From the NCBI GenBank assembly GCA_019352875.1, contig JAAAFW010000006.1, positions 1,738,703 through 1,802,702 of the forward strand: a stretch of 64,000 nt of DNA, read 5' to 3'. The DNA is from Pedobacter cryoconitis. Its GTDB lineage: Bacteria > Bacteroidota > Bacteroidia > Sphingobacteriales > Sphingobacteriaceae. Positions 26,459 through 36,088 of this stretch are shown here, piece after piece; positions within the stretch are counted from its first letter, which is position 1, and each line of letters starts with the position of its first letter. The notes beneath the pieces are model-generated. The model was given only the letters and a program-made list of their open reading frames with translations. It did not search any database and had not been told where the DNA came from. The translations under genes were made by a program, and so were the position numbers.

Positions 26459-26782
26459 TGTCTGATTTAGTGTTCCATTCTGACTACGACAAAATCAGGT
26501 CCATTTATTCCGAATTGAAAAAAAAACATGAATATTTGTCATTTATGCATTTTTGACAATAATATTTTCTGTTTTATGGGTTTTTATTAAAAAATAAACA
26601 TCAAAATACCTGTAATATTTTATAATTATAATTTTTCACTTGATTTTATGAGTTTTTGACTCGAGTTTTTATGGTTATTTGTATTGTTTGTAATATTTGT
26701 ATGATATAATTAGAATTTATTTAATAATTTTAGATAAAAAAACGAGTAAAATATATTTATCTAACCTAATAAATCTAAAATC
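26459..26782. other. AT-rich regulatory region upstream of amt
   Basis: These 324 nt have no gene. They are very AT-rich with several T and A runs. A TTGTCA/TGACAA inverted repeat with a 12-nt spacer lies at 26536-26559. TTTG-rich stretches around 26690-26705 could hold the promoter. Long AT-rich leaders are common before nitrogen-regulated amt genes, but no specific regulator can be named. Confidence 0.55.
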
Positions 26783-28162
26783 ATGAGTAAAATAGTGTTA
26801 AAACGGTTCTTTCCGTTCGCGATTCTGGCAGTCGTGTCTGTTCTTGCCTTGTTTGTTCCCCTAAAAGCAAATTTTGATGAAGGGAAATACAATTCGGCAG
26901 ATGTAGGCTGGATGCTTGCAGCAACTGCTTTGGTCTTTTTAATGACCCCTGGTCTGGCTTTCTTCTACGGTGGTATGGTACATCGTAAGAATGTCTTGTC
27001 TACAATGATTAAAAGTATTGTATCGGCCGGTGTAATCAGCGTATTGTGGGTTACAGTTGGTTTTAGCCTTGCCTTCGGAGACAGTATTGGCGGTTTTATC
27101 GGTAATCCGGGTACTTTCCTGTTTTTTCAGGGGGTAAATTCCGGTCAGCCCTGGAGTATGGCGCCTACAATACCCTTAACACTTTTTGCATTTTTTCAAC
27201 TAATGTTCGCTATCATCACTCCCGGGCTGGTTGTAGGTGCTGTAGCAGAAAGAATCAGGTTCACCTCGTATATTCTGTTTATCGTATTATTCGCGGTCTT
27301 CGTATACAGTCCGCTGGCGCACTGGACCTGGCATCCTGAAGGAATCCTGTTTAAAATGGGTGTGCTCGATTTTGCTGGTGGTACAGTTGTGCATATATCC
27401 GCTGGTATGGCCGCACTAGCTGGAGCATTGGTTCTAAAAAGAAGAAAAGTACATGCTGATCATCAGGAGAGACCTCCGGCTAATATTCCTTACGTTTTAA
27501 TTGGAACGGGTTTATTATGGTTTGGCTGGTTTGGTTTCAATGCCGGGTCTGCAATGGGAGCCAACAGTCTTGCGGTATCGGCACTGGCAACAACCAGCGT
27601 CGCAGCTGGGGCAGCGGGCCTGTCGTGGATGTTCTTTGACGTACTGAGAGGAAAAAAACCTTCAGTCCTTGGCTTCTGCATCGGTGCTGTGGTTGGATTG
27701 GTGGCGATTACACCAGGTGCTGGCTTTGTAGCTATTCCTCACAGTATTTTTATAGGTGCTTTTGCTGCTATTATTTCGAATCTGGCTGTAGTCTGGAAAT
27801 CTAAAACTAGTCTGGATGATACACTCGATGTATTTCCTTGTCATGGGGTTGGTGGTATAGTCGGTATGTTGCTTACCGGAGTATTTGCAACTAAGACGGT
27901 AAACGCGGCTGGTGTGGATGGTCTGTTCTATGGAAATCCTGAATTCTTCTTTACACAACTAAAAGGGGTTGTTATAGTAGCGGTATTCAGCTTCGCGGTT
28001 TCTTATGTGATTTTTAAACTGGTTAACGCAATTGAGCCGATCCGCGTAACTTCTCAGGAAGAAGAAGAAGGGCTGGACGCGAGTCAGCATAATGAAAAAT
28101 ACTCACAGGGTACTTTAATTGTGGCATCATCAGGGATAGAAATAGACCATATATCTGCCTGA
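26783..28162 (+). CDS. amt: Ammonium transporter
   Basis: This 459-aa inner-membrane channel has 11 expected helices. Both pore histidines are present: His204 in DFAGGTVVHISAG and His344 in FPCHGVGGIVG. The N-terminal MTPGLAFFYGGMVHRKNVLSTM signature is intact. The cytoplasmic tail keeps the EEEEGLD.S.H.E motif that usually contacts PII proteins. No glnB/glnK gene lies beside it, although PII is the usual neighbour; instead an outer-membrane barrel gene follows after 56 nt. Confidence 0.97.
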   Translation: MSKIVLKRFFPFAILAVVSVLALFVPLKANFDEGKYNSADVGWMLAATALVFLMTPGLAFFYGGMVHRKNVLSTMIKSIVSAGVISVLWVTVGFSLAFGDSIGGFIGNPGTFLFFQGVNSGQPWSMAPTIPLTLFAFFQLMFAIITPGLVVGAVAERIRFTSYILFIVLFAVFVYSPLAHWTWHPEGILFKMGVLDFAGGTVVHISAGMAALAGALVLKRRKVHADHQERPPANIPYVLIGTGLLWFGWFGFNAGSAMGANSLAVSALATTSVAAGAAGLSWMFFDVLRGKKPSVLGFCIGAVVGLVAITPGAGFVAIPHSIFIGAFAAIISNLAVVWKSKTSLDDTLDVFPCHGVGGIVGMLLTGVFATKTVNAAGVDGLFYGNPEFFFTQLKGVVIVAVFSFAVSYVIFKLVNAIEPIRVTSQEEEEGLDASQHNEKYSQGTLIVASSGIEIDHISA

Positions 28163-28218
28163 CCTGGTAAAAATTAGACGAGCAATCTTTTTTTACTGGC
28201 ACATAAAAACTAATCCAC

Positions 28219-29262
28219 ATGAAAATCAGCTCTATCTTAACTATCTCGGCACTAACATTAAGCTCTGCTACTTACGGGCAGGTAAAATTATCCAACCAGC
28301 TGGAAATTACCGGTTCAGTAGATACATATTATAAATACGATTTCTCCGGAAAGCCAAATATTCAAACCAGTTTTGCTAATGATCAAAACTCAGTGTCGTT
28401 GGGAATGATAGATATAGGATTAAAAAAAACCACGGGTAAAGCTTCATTTGTTGGAGAGGTTTCTTTTGGACCAAGAGGGCAGTACGCTTCCCTGCCAAAC
28501 GGTGATGGTTCAGAAGTTAACGGCGATAATAATTTTAATATTCAGAATCTTTATGTGACCTATGCCTTTGCTGATAAATTTTCAATGACCGCTGGGTACA
28601 TGGGTACTTTCATTGGCTATGAAGTTATTTCTCCGGTTGGGAACGTGAATTATTCAACATCTTATTTGTTCTCAAGCGGGCCGTTCCAGAATGCCGGAAT
28701 TAAGGCGAATTATACATTCTCAGATAAAGTGGCATTAATGGTTGGTCTGTTTGATGATTGGAACGTTTATAAAGACATTAACGGAGTTTCCCATTTTGGA
28801 GCACAATTAACCCTGGCGCCTGTTACCGGATGGACGGCGAATTTAAATATGTTAACTGGAAAATCTGTAGGCGCGCCGGGAACCGGATCAATTTATGATC
28901 TCACAACGAGCTATCAGCTGACAGAGAAGTTCAAGCTTGGATTGAATGCCGCGGATTATTCCGTATCGAACCACGGTGGTGGCTATAGTGGTGCGGCACT
29001 TTATTTTCTGCATGCTTTCAATGAAGCGTTATCACTTGGTCTGAGGACAGAATATTTTGAGTCTAAAGCTACTGATGATGTAGACGGATACAAAATGGGG
29101 TCGGTGACCTTATCTGCGAATCTGAAATCCGGTGGACTTACATTTATTCCTGAAATACGTCTTGACAATGGTAACACTTCAAGGTTTGTGAAAAATAACT
29201 TAGATCCTACAAAAACGGCATCACAGTTCTCGATGGCTGCGGTGTATGCTTTTGAGGAATAA
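28219..29262 (+). CDS. Outer-membrane beta-barrel protein (porin) linked to amt
   Basis: This 347-aa protein has a signal peptide (MKISSILTISALTLSSATYGQ) and an alternating-strand sequence with the opening LEITGSVDTYYKYDFSGKPN typical of Bacteroidota porins placed downstream of amt. The C-terminus ends with aromatic and acidic residues (MAAVYAFEE). It probably lets ammonium or small nitrogen compounds cross the outer membrane, based on its position 56 nt behind amt and the shared terminator. Confidence 0.85.
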   Translation: MKISSILTISALTLSSATYGQVKLSNQLEITGSVDTYYKYDFSGKPNIQTSFANDQNSVSLGMIDIGLKKTTGKASFVGEVSFGPRGQYASLPNGDGSEVNGDNNFNIQNLYVTYAFADKFSMTAGYMGTFIGYEVISPVGNVNYSTSYLFSSGPFQNAGIKANYTFSDKVALMVGLFDDWNVYKDINGVSHFGAQLTLAPVTGWTANLNMLTGKSVGAPGTGSIYDLTTSYQLTEKFKLGLNAADYSVSNHGGGYSGAALYFLHAFNEALSLGLRTEYFESKATDDVDGYKMGSVTLSANLKSGGLTFIPEIRLDNGNTSRFVKNNLDPTKTASQFSMAAVYAFEE

Positions 29263-29264
29263 AA

Positions 29265-29310
29265 TTTAAAAAAACAGGCTTTTCAAGAATGAAAAGCCTG
29301 TTTTTTTAAA
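29265..29310. terminator. Bidirectional terminator (perfect 21-bp stem)
   Basis: The arms 29265-29285 and 29290-29310 are perfectly complementary around AGAA, with A and T tracts on both sides. It separates the convergent porin (+) and ykuK-type (-) genes. Confidence 0.93.
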
Positions 29311-29316
29311 TCCATT

Positions 29317-29808
29317 TTAATGGACCATTTTATCGGCACATGTAGAACTGGCAAATGCTTCAGGTTTTGCTTTGAAAATGAAGCCCATACTCAATATATA
29401 TCCCATTGCCTCATTCAGGGCCTTATTTGATTTAAACATCGGATTCGTATTAATATCAGCATGTACTTCCAGATCTACATCATACAGATCCAGTAAATCA
29501 CACACAGCATAGGCGGTCTCAATAGATTTTTGAACTTCGATCAGCATTCTTTCTTTAATGCTCATAATCTGCTGGCTTTTTTCCTGATGGATGTACATAA
29601 AACCTCCATGCTGTTCGCGTAAAAGCACAATAACGGTTGCAAAATCTGTATAGGGGCCTTTTACTTGAGAATCGGTACCAATACATACCTTTAAGTGATA
29701 ACCTTTTTCGGTTTCTCTGATGATTGCTTTTTCGACTTCATCAAGAATTGGCTGATGGATAATCTCTCCATTGAATTTTTTCCAGGTCATAAGCTTCTTA
29801 TTTATCAC
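29317..29808 (-). CDS. YkuK family (DUF458) RNase H-like protein
   Basis: This 163-aa protein matches the YkuK family: KVCIGTDSQ near residue 41, DVDLEVHADINTNPMFKSNKALNEAMGYI, and KPEAFASSTCADK at the end. Acidic residues in GTDSQ and VHADIN are placed like those of an RNase H fold. A second ATG (29790, MTWKKF) could be the true start. The function is unknown in the family. It is divergent from otsAB. Confidence 0.85.
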   Translation of the reverse strand: MINKKLMTWKKFNGEIIHQPILDEVEKAIIRETEKGYHLKVCIGTDSQVKGPYTDFATVIVLLREQHGGFMYIHQEKSQQIMSIKERMLIEVQKSIETAYAVCDLLDLYDVDLEVHADINTNPMFKSNKALNEAMGYILSMGFIFKAKPEAFASSTCADKMVH

Positions 29809-30003
29809 AACCCGAAACAGGTTTCTTAAAATTAAGTTGTTAGTGTTAAATATACGTGAAAATAGTGTTGTTTATTTACTAACAATCAATCTGTTATAAA
29901 CATATTCGTGTCGTTTTTTTGGCATTTTTAAGACGTCATATCCTTTCTTTAAACTAAGAAAATTAAAACAATATGTAATAGCAGACGTTGTCTAATACAT
30001 AAT

Positions 30004-32193
30004 ATGGTTAACAAAACAATTATAGTATCAAATCGATTACCCGTAAAAATTGTAGAACATCAGGGGGAATACCGCCTAAGTCCAAGTGAAGGTGGCCTGG
30101 CAACAGGATTAGGTTCAGTATATAAAAAAGGTGATAATATCTGGGTCGGCTGGCCTGGAATTGAAGTGCCGGAAGAACGGCAGGCAGAGGTTACTGCAAA
30201 ACTCGCAGAACTTAATCTTATCCCGGTATTTCTTACTGCCGACGAAATTAATCTCTATTACGAAGGATTTTCTAATGAAGTACTGTGGCCGGTATTCCAC
30301 TATATGGTTACCTATGCTAATTTCGATCAGAGTTACAGGGATTCCTATCAGCAGGTCAATGAAAAGTTTGGTCATATTGTAGCCAGTCATCTGCAAGAAG
30401 GTGACACTGTATGGGTTCATGATTATCAGTTGTTACTACTCTCTGCATTGATCAGAGAAATACAACCTCAGGTGTTGATCGGTTTCTTTCAGCACATTCC
30501 TTTTCCTTCTTATGAAATATTCAGACTTATTCCCTGGAGGGATGAACTCATTGCAGGAATGTTAGGTGCAGATCTATTGGGTTTTCACACTTTTGACGAT
30601 GTAAGACACTTTTTAAGTGCGGCTTCCCGTTTACCGCAGGTTAAAGTATCAGATAATATTGTCAGTTATAAAGACCGGCAGATTGTTGTTGAGTCATTCC
30701 CTATGGGAATAGACTCTGATAAATTTGAGGGATTAATTGCCGAGCCACAGGTAAGGGAGCATATGCGCTTGTTCAGGAAAACTATGGGAGACAGAAAGAT
30801 TATTCTGACTATCGACCGGCTCGACTACAGCAAGGGAATTTTGCAAAGACTACAGGCATATGAACTGCTGCTGCAGACCCATCCCGAATTAATTGGACAT
30901 ATTTCATTATATATGATAGTGGTGCCGTCAAGGGATACTGTTCCGAGGTACAAAGAGCTGCGGGATCAGATTGATCAGCTTGTCGGAAATATAAATTCAA
31001 GTTACCGGACAATGAGCTGGCAGCCTGTTTACTATTTCTACCGGTCCTTTACCATCGAATTCCTATCTGCATTGTATCGTACTGCAGACGTGTGTCTTGT
31101 TACGCCAATGCGTGATGGAATGAATCTTGTCAGTAAAGAGTACGTTGCCAGCAGGACTGAGGATACAGGTGTGCTAATTCTAAGTGAGATGGCTGGTGCC
31201 TCAAAGGAATTGAACGATGCAATAATCGTTAATCCAAATAATATCGGAGAAGTTATGCGTGCAATTTTGCAGGCGATTCAGATGCCTGAAGCAGAGCAGA
31301 TCTTTAGGATGAAGCAAATGAGAGCTGTTGTCAGCAAGTTTAATATACACCTGTGGGTGAAAAATTTTATGGAGAAGTTGGAAGAAGTTAAAGTTTTACA
31401 AGAGTCATTGCGTACCAAATACGCAGTTAAAGGAATAAGAACACAGATTGAAGAAGCTTACACCAAGTCTAAAGACAGATATTTATTTTTGGATTATGAC
31501 GGAACACTCGTCGGGTTTCAGGGAGATATAGATCAGGCTTCACCAGATCCCGAGCTTTACCAGTTATTAGAGCGGTTATCGGCAGATCCTGCAAATAAAA
31601 TAGTAATTGTCAGTGGAAGGAGGCACGAAACGCTGGAAAAATGGTTCGGACACCTGAAGCTGGATCTGATTGCAGAACATGGTGCATGGCATAAACATTT
31701 TAAACAGGATTGGAAATCCTTACCATTACTTACAGACCGCTGGAAGCAGGAAGTCAAAACTGTACTTGATACTTATACAGACCGTACCCCGGGATCTTTT
31801 ATAGAAGATAAAAGCTATTCACTGGTCTGGCATTACCGAAAAGTTGAAAAGGGTTTGGGTGAGCTTCGTGCAAACGAGATTATTAATCACCTTAAAGTGA
31901 CTATCGCCGATAAGGGGCTTCAGTTAATGCCAGGAAATAAAGTTATAGAGTTTAAAAATATAGAAGTTAACAAAGGAAAGGCTACATTAAGCTGGTTGCA
32001 TGAAGAGGAGCCTGACTTTATTCTGGCACTTGGTGATGATCATACCGATGAAGACATTTTCAAAGCACTTAGTCCGGAAGCATTCACGATAAAAGTTGGT
32101 AGTAATATATCAGCCGCAAGATATTATCTGCGCAATCCGGTTGAAGTGAGAGACCTGCTTTATACGCTTTCATTACATACCCCCGATCATTAG
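30004..32193 (+). CDS. Fused trehalose-6-phosphate synthase/phosphatase
   Basis: This 729-aa bifunctional protein makes trehalose from UDP-glucose and glucose 6-phosphate. The N-terminal GT20 synthase (about 1-470) has [36 protein letters not shown] and [11 protein letters not shown]. The C-terminal HAD phosphatase (about 490-729) has DYDGT with Asp497 and Asp499, SGRRHETL and [10 protein letters not shown]. Both active sites look intact. It converges on a GH15 gene with a shared strong terminator. Confidence 0.96.
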   Translation: MVNKTIIVSNRLPVKIVEHQGEYRLSPSEGGLATGLGSVYKKGDNIWVGWPGIEVPEERQAEVTAKLAELNLIPVFLTADEINLYYEGFSNEVLWPVFHYMVTYANFDQSYRDSYQQVNEKFGHIVASHLQEGDTVWVHDYQLLLLSALIREIQPQVLIGFFQHIPFPSYEIFRLIPWRDELIAGMLGADLLGFHTFDDVRHFLSAASRLPQVKVSDNIVSYKDRQIVVESFPMGIDSDKFEGLIAEPQVREHMRLFRKTMGDRKIILTIDRLDYSKGILQRLQAYELLLQTHPELIGHISLYMIVVPSRDTVPRYKELRDQIDQLVGNINSSYRTMSWQPVYYFYRSFTIEFLSALYRTADVCLVTPMRDGMNLVSKEYVASRTEDTGVLILSEMAGASKELNDAIIVNPNNIGEVMRAILQAIQMPEAEQIFRMKQMRAVVSKFNIHLWVKNFMEKLEEVKVLQESLRTKYAVKGIRTQIEEAYTKSKDRYLFLDYDGTLVGFQGDIDQASPDPELYQLLERLSADPANKIVIVSGRRHETLEKWFGHLKLDLIAEHGAWHKHFKQDWKSLPLLTDRWKQEVKTVLDTYTDRTPGSFIEDKSYSLVWHYRKVEKGLGELRANEIINHLKVTIADKGLQLMPGNKVIEFKNIEVNKGKATLSWLHEEEPDFILALGDDHTDEDIFKALSPEAFTIKVGSNISAARYYLRNPVEVRDLLYTLSLHTPDH

Positions 32194-32219
32194 TTGTAGA
32201 CAAACGGATAAACCAATAT

Positions 32220-32270
32220 AAACAGAAAAGCGGCAATACTTATATAATAAGTATTGCCGCTTTTCTGTTT
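32220..32270. terminator. Bidirectional terminator (perfect 24-bp stem)
   Basis: The arms 32220-32243 and 32247-32270 pair perfectly around a 3-nt loop (ATA). It lies between the convergent otsAB (+) and GH15 (-) genes, and each strand has a T-rich 3' side. Confidence 0.93.
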
Positions 32271-32284
32271 TGAAAGATGTCCTC

Positions 32285-34066
32285 TTATAGAAAAACAGGT
32301 TTGTCGAGTTTAATCGCTATTCTATGCGCTGCGTTCATTAATCCAACGTGGCTGTAAGCCTGAGGGAAATTACCCCACTGACTGCCATCTTTTTCGTCGA
32401 TATCTTCAGCAAACAAGTCCAGGTGATTACCGTAACCGGTTAATGATTCAAATGCTTCGACTGCATCATCGATCCTGCCAACCATCGCCAGCGCTTCTAC
32501 GTACCAGAAAGCACAAATCAGAAAGGTTGTTTTTGGTTTTCCGAAATCGTCAGTATGACGATATCTGTAAAATAATCCGTTCGCTGCTTTAAGTTCTTTT
32601 TCCAGGGCAATCAGGTGGTCCTTCGCGCGGTCAGATTCAGGGTCAAGATAATTCATCAGAATCAGCTGAAGTGTACTTGCATCCAGATGTTCGCTGCCAA
32701 CTGCATGATTATAGACTTTACGTTCAGGGTCGTAACATGCTTCTATATGGGCTGCTGCTTTGTCGATAAGGACACTGGCCCGCTCCTGATATCCCTCATT
32801 TCCGATTTTTGTGGCCATCTTCAATGCCGCTTTAGCACCTGCCCACTGAAATAGATTTGTGTAACAATGATTGTTGGCCAGATTCCGGAATTCCCAAATA
32901 CCTGCATCTTTCTCATCTATAGTCCGTTCGATTTTAGAAAGAAGATAATCAAGCCAGATTGCAGAATCTTTACGCTCGGAGTAGATAAAGCGGTTGTCTG
33001 TATACAGGGGCAGCATTGAAATTAAAACCTGTCCATAGATGTCATTTTGAATATGTTCAAATGCCTGGTTTCCGATACGGACCGGCTGATTGCCCATATA
33101 TCCTTTAAGGTGTTTTAGGATGTGTTCAGTCAGCACTCTTTCACCTGCAATCCCGAAAAGCGGCTGATAACGTTTATCTTCCCTGAAGGAGATATCTGTT
33201 ATATAATTAAAATAGCGTTCCATTTCCTCGAAGTGTCCGATGTGGTTTAAAGCGGTAATCACATAATAGGTGTCACGCATCCAGCAATATCTGTAGTCCC
33301 AGTTTCTTGTGCTGCCCGGAGATTCCGGCAAGCTGGTAGAGCTGGCAGCTATAATTGCTCCGGTGTCTTCATATTGATGGATTTTTAATACCAGCGCGGA
33401 ACGGATAACCAACTGCTGCTGATAGCCTGCGATAGTGGAGTGTTTAATCCAGGTGCGCCAGTATCTTTTAGTCTCCAGAAGAAACCTGTCTGCTGTACTT
33501 TCAACCGGGGCTTCCAGATTGTATCCATAAGTCATGACCAGGTAACGGGTGTCATTTAACGCGAAATAACGCTCGTCTTCTATATAGGAAAGTGAAATGT
33601 TTGTACTGAGCTGCATGCTCGTTTCTCCGTCCATGTATAAAATGTGATTACTTCCCCTGGACTGAATCTGCTTTTCCAGCCCATAGTTGCTTACTGGTTT
33701 ACAAGTAACTTTTATTCTTGGATTGCCGTCTAATACTTCAACTTTACGGATTAGCATTAAAGGTTTGTAATAGCGTTCGTACTGATGAAATCTGGGCGCA
33801 AAATCTGTTATACGATACGCCCCTTCTTCGTTACGTATTTCGGTGCATAATATATTTGTATTTTCCAGGTAATACTGGTTGCTCTCAAAATCACCATGGG
33901 GGCGTATAGAGAATTCGCCACCTTTTTCCTCATCCAGTATGCCTCCGAAAACAAAGGAACTGTCAAATCTTGGCCAGCATAGCCAGTCTACATTTGTGTT
34001 TTTATTAATATGTGCCAAAAAAGCACAGTTTCCGATAATACCGGTCTGATAGGTGTGTCTCTCCAT
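32285..34066 (-). CDS. Glycoside hydrolase family 15 protein
   Basis: This 593-aa protein matches GH15 (glucoamylase/trehalase type). It has an N-terminal beta-sandwich (GIIGNCAFLAHINKNTNVDWLCWPRFDSS) and an (alpha/alpha)6 catalytic barrel with STRNWDYRYCWMRD and DAGIWEFRN, which includes the general acid Glu. It has no signal peptide, so it acts in the cytoplasm. Together with the convergent otsAB, a trehalase activity, as known for some GH15 members, is plausible. Glucodextranase or alpha-glucan hydrolase remain possible. Confidence 0.9.
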   Translation of the reverse strand: MERHTYQTGIIGNCAFLAHINKNTNVDWLCWPRFDSSFVFGGILDEEKGGEFSIRPHGDFESNQYYLENTNILCTEIRNEEGAYRITDFAPRFHQYERYYKPLMLIRKVEVLDGNPRIKVTCKPVSNYGLEKQIQSRGSNHILYMDGETSMQLSTNISLSYIEDERYFALNDTRYLVMTYGYNLEAPVESTADRFLLETKRYWRTWIKHSTIAGYQQQLVIRSALVLKIHQYEDTGAIIAASSTSLPESPGSTRNWDYRYCWMRDTYYVITALNHIGHFEEMERYFNYITDISFREDKRYQPLFGIAGERVLTEHILKHLKGYMGNQPVRIGNQAFEHIQNDIYGQVLISMLPLYTDNRFIYSERKDSAIWLDYLLSKIERTIDEKDAGIWEFRNLANNHCYTNLFQWAGAKAALKMATKIGNEGYQERASVLIDKAAAHIEACYDPERKVYNHAVGSEHLDASTLQLILMNYLDPESDRAKDHLIALEKELKAANGLFYRYRHTDDFGKPKTTFLICAFWYVEALAMVGRIDDAVEAFESLTGYGNHLDLFAEDIDEKDGSQWGNFPQAYSHVGLMNAAHRIAIKLDKPVFL

Positions 34067-34214
34067 GTAAATTTGTTCAGGTTATTATAATACTTATAGA
34101 ACAAGCCAGGCGTTTATTTGTTGTATTTTCAGCGTCATAAATTAATTGGACAATGTGTACATTTATACAGATCTAACCGCAATTGCACAATATTCATAAT
34201 TAAAACTGAACAAA

Positions 34215-34433
34215 ATGAAAGCAGAACTTTTAAACGAATTTTACCTGTTGCAACAAAGCAGGTCAAACGCAAAATATCTTGATATTCTAGAAGAAAAAAT
34301 ATATTCACCTATTCAGGTTGCGAATGATAAGATGACTTCATGGATGTATAAAAGAGGGAGCATGCTAATGAAACTCGAAAGAAAAGCCCAGCTTCGTCTC
34401 AATAAAATACGTAAAAAATTTCTTCCTCAGTAA
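34215..34433 (+). CDS. Small conserved-looking hypothetical protein
   Basis: This 72-aa protein has a good ATG. It is strongly basic towards the C-terminus (ERKAQLRLNKIRKKFLPQ) and is predicted largely helical. It has no signal peptide or recognised motif. It lies alone between the divergent GH15 gene and the DEAD-box gene. The basic tail suggests nucleic acid or ribosome contact, but this is only a guess. Confidence 0.6.
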   Translation: MKAELLNEFYLLQQSRSNAKYLDILEEKIYSPIQVANDKMTSWMYKRGSMLMKLERKAQLRLNKIRKKFLPQ

Positions 34434-34495
34434 ACGGCGGCTTTACCCTAATCCGCCCCTTTGCTTTATTTGAGGCATATCTGGCTTAATTCCTT

Positions 34496-34503
34496 TATCT
34501 TTG
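34496..34503 (+). promoter_or_regulatory. -7 promoter box of the DEAD-box helicase gene (TATCTTTG)
   Basis: TATCTTTG matches TAnnTTTG and ends 4 nt before the ATG at 34508. TTTG at 34469-34472 is a possible -33 element with a 23-bp spacer. Confidence 0.6.
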
Positions 34504-34507
34504 CCGC

Positions 34508-35815
34508 ATGATGGTAGAAAAGGTACTGGGTAATCTTAAGATTGCAGCTTTAAATGATATGCAGCTGAAAACAGTTGCTGCGGCAGAGAAAGGAAAAGAT
34601 TTAATTTTACTTGCACCTACCGGCTCGGGAAAAACTGTAGCCTTTCTTTTACCTGTGCTCAAAAATTTACGTGCTGATCTTAAGGTTGTGCAGGCTGTAA
34701 TTCTGGTTCCTTCCAGAGAACTTGCCCTTCAGATAGAACAGGTTTTCAGGCAAATGGGTACGGGCTTCAAAGTTAACTGCTGTTATGGCGGGCATCCTGT
34801 TAGAACTGAAAGAAATAATTTTGAAGAGCCGCCTGCAGTGCTGATCGGTACTCCTGGAAGAATAGCCTACCATTTACGTCATGAAAACTTCGATGAATCC
34901 GGTGCACATACATTGGTTTTGGACGAATTTGACAAAGCACTTGAGTTTGGTTTTCAGGAAGATATGGCTTATATCATCGGTAAATTGTTATCGCTGAAAC
35001 AACGTATCCTTACTTCCGCAACTGCTATGCAGGAAATACCGGATTTTACCGGACTTAAAAATGCTACTGAAATCAATTTCTTAAAAGATGCACAAGTAGT
35101 ACCAGATCTGCAGCTGAAAAAGATTATAAGCACTGCAGAAGACAAATTGGATACCTTATTCAGGTTAATTTGTAAAACCGGTGAACAGACAACTTTGATT
35201 TTCTGCAACCACAGGGAAACTGTAGACAGGATCAGCGATTTACTGATTGATAAAGATCTTGCGCATGATATTTTTCATGGTGGTATGGAGCAGGATGAAA
35301 GGGAACGGGCATTGCTGAAATTTCGTAATGGAAGTATCAAGATATTAATCACTACGGACCTTGCTTCCAGAGGGCTTGATATTCCGGAAATCGGGTGTAT
35401 TATCCATTATCAGCTGCCATATACCGAAGATGCTTTTCTACATAGAAATGGGCGTACTGCAAGAATGAATGCCAAAGGGACAGCGTTTCTGCTCATGACT
35501 CCAGAGGAGAAATATCCTTTTCTGAAAACAGATATTGCTGTTGAAAAATTAAAAGATAATTATGCCCTGCCTAAGGATAGTCAGTGGCAGACCTTATATA
35601 TCGCGGCCGGCCGAAAAGACAAGATCAATAAAATTGATGTTGTTGGATTGTTATTGAAAAAAGGCGGATTAGAAAAAGATGATGTCGGGTTAATCGAAGT
35701 GAAAGACCAAAGTTGTTATGTGGCTGTCAAACGAAATAAAGTGAAGCAGGTACTCGGCGCATTGAACGGAGAGAAGATCAAGCATAAAAAAGTGAAAATT
35801 GAAATAGCACTATAG
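34508..35815 (+). CDS. DEAD-box RNA helicase with DbpA-like C-terminal domain
   Basis: This 435-aa superfamily 2 helicase has a Q-motif glutamine (Gln19), motif I APTGSGKT (36-43), motif II DEFD (139-142) in place of DEAD, motif III SAT (170-172) and motif VI HRNGRTAR (312-319). The last 75 residues (AAGRKDKINKIDVVGLLLKK onwards) look like the DbpA RNA-binding domain that targets 23S rRNA. It is likely a ribosome assembly factor. The DUF1456 gene starts 2 nt after its stop codon. Confidence 0.93.
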   Translation: MMVEKVLGNLKIAALNDMQLKTVAAAEKGKDLILLAPTGSGKTVAFLLPVLKNLRADLKVVQAVILVPSRELALQIEQVFRQMGTGFKVNCCYGGHPVRTERNNFEEPPAVLIGTPGRIAYHLRHENFDESGAHTLVLDEFDKALEFGFQEDMAYIIGKLLSLKQRILTSATAMQEIPDFTGLKNATEINFLKDAQVVPDLQLKKIISTAEDKLDTLFRLICKTGEQTTLIFCNHRETVDRISDLLIDKDLAHDIFHGGMEQDERERALLKFRNGSIKILITTDLASRGLDIPEIGCIIHYQLPYTEDAFLHRNGRTARMNAKGTAFLLMTPEEKYPFLKTDIAVEKLKDNYALPKDSQWQTLYIAAGRKDKINKIDVVGLLLKKGGLEKDDVGLIEVKDQSCYVAVKRNKVKQVLGALNGEKIKHKKVKIEIAL

Positions 35816-35816
35816 G

Positions 35817-36065
35817 ATGAGTAATAACGATATAATTAAAAAATTGCGGGTTGCACTGGAGCTGAATAATGAAGATATTATTCATATTCTCGGGCTGGTA
35901 AATTTCAAAGTTACCAAAAGCGAATTAGGGTCTTTCTTCCGCAGTGAAGATCATCCCAATTTTAAACCTTGTGGTGACCAGATTCTGCGAAATTTCCTGA
36001 ATGGTCTTGTTATCTATAAAAGAGGACCAAGACCAGAAAAAACAGTACCCCCTGTGACTGGCTGA
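35817..36065 (+). CDS. DUF1456 (YehS-like) protein, single-repeat form
   Basis: This 82-aa protein has one DUF1456 unit (IIKKLRVALELNNEDIIHILGLVNFKVTKSELGSFFRSEDHPNF). YehS proteins of about 150 aa contain two such units, so this is a half-length version. It is translationally close to the helicase gene, which suggests a shared role in RNA or stress biology. The function is unknown. Confidence 0.85.
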   Translation: MSNNDIIKKLRVALELNNEDIIHILGLVNFKVTKSELGSFFRSEDHPNFKPCGDQILRNFLNGLVIYKRGPRPEKTVPPVTG

Positions 36066-36088
36066 TAATTCAGTATTAAACTGTTATA

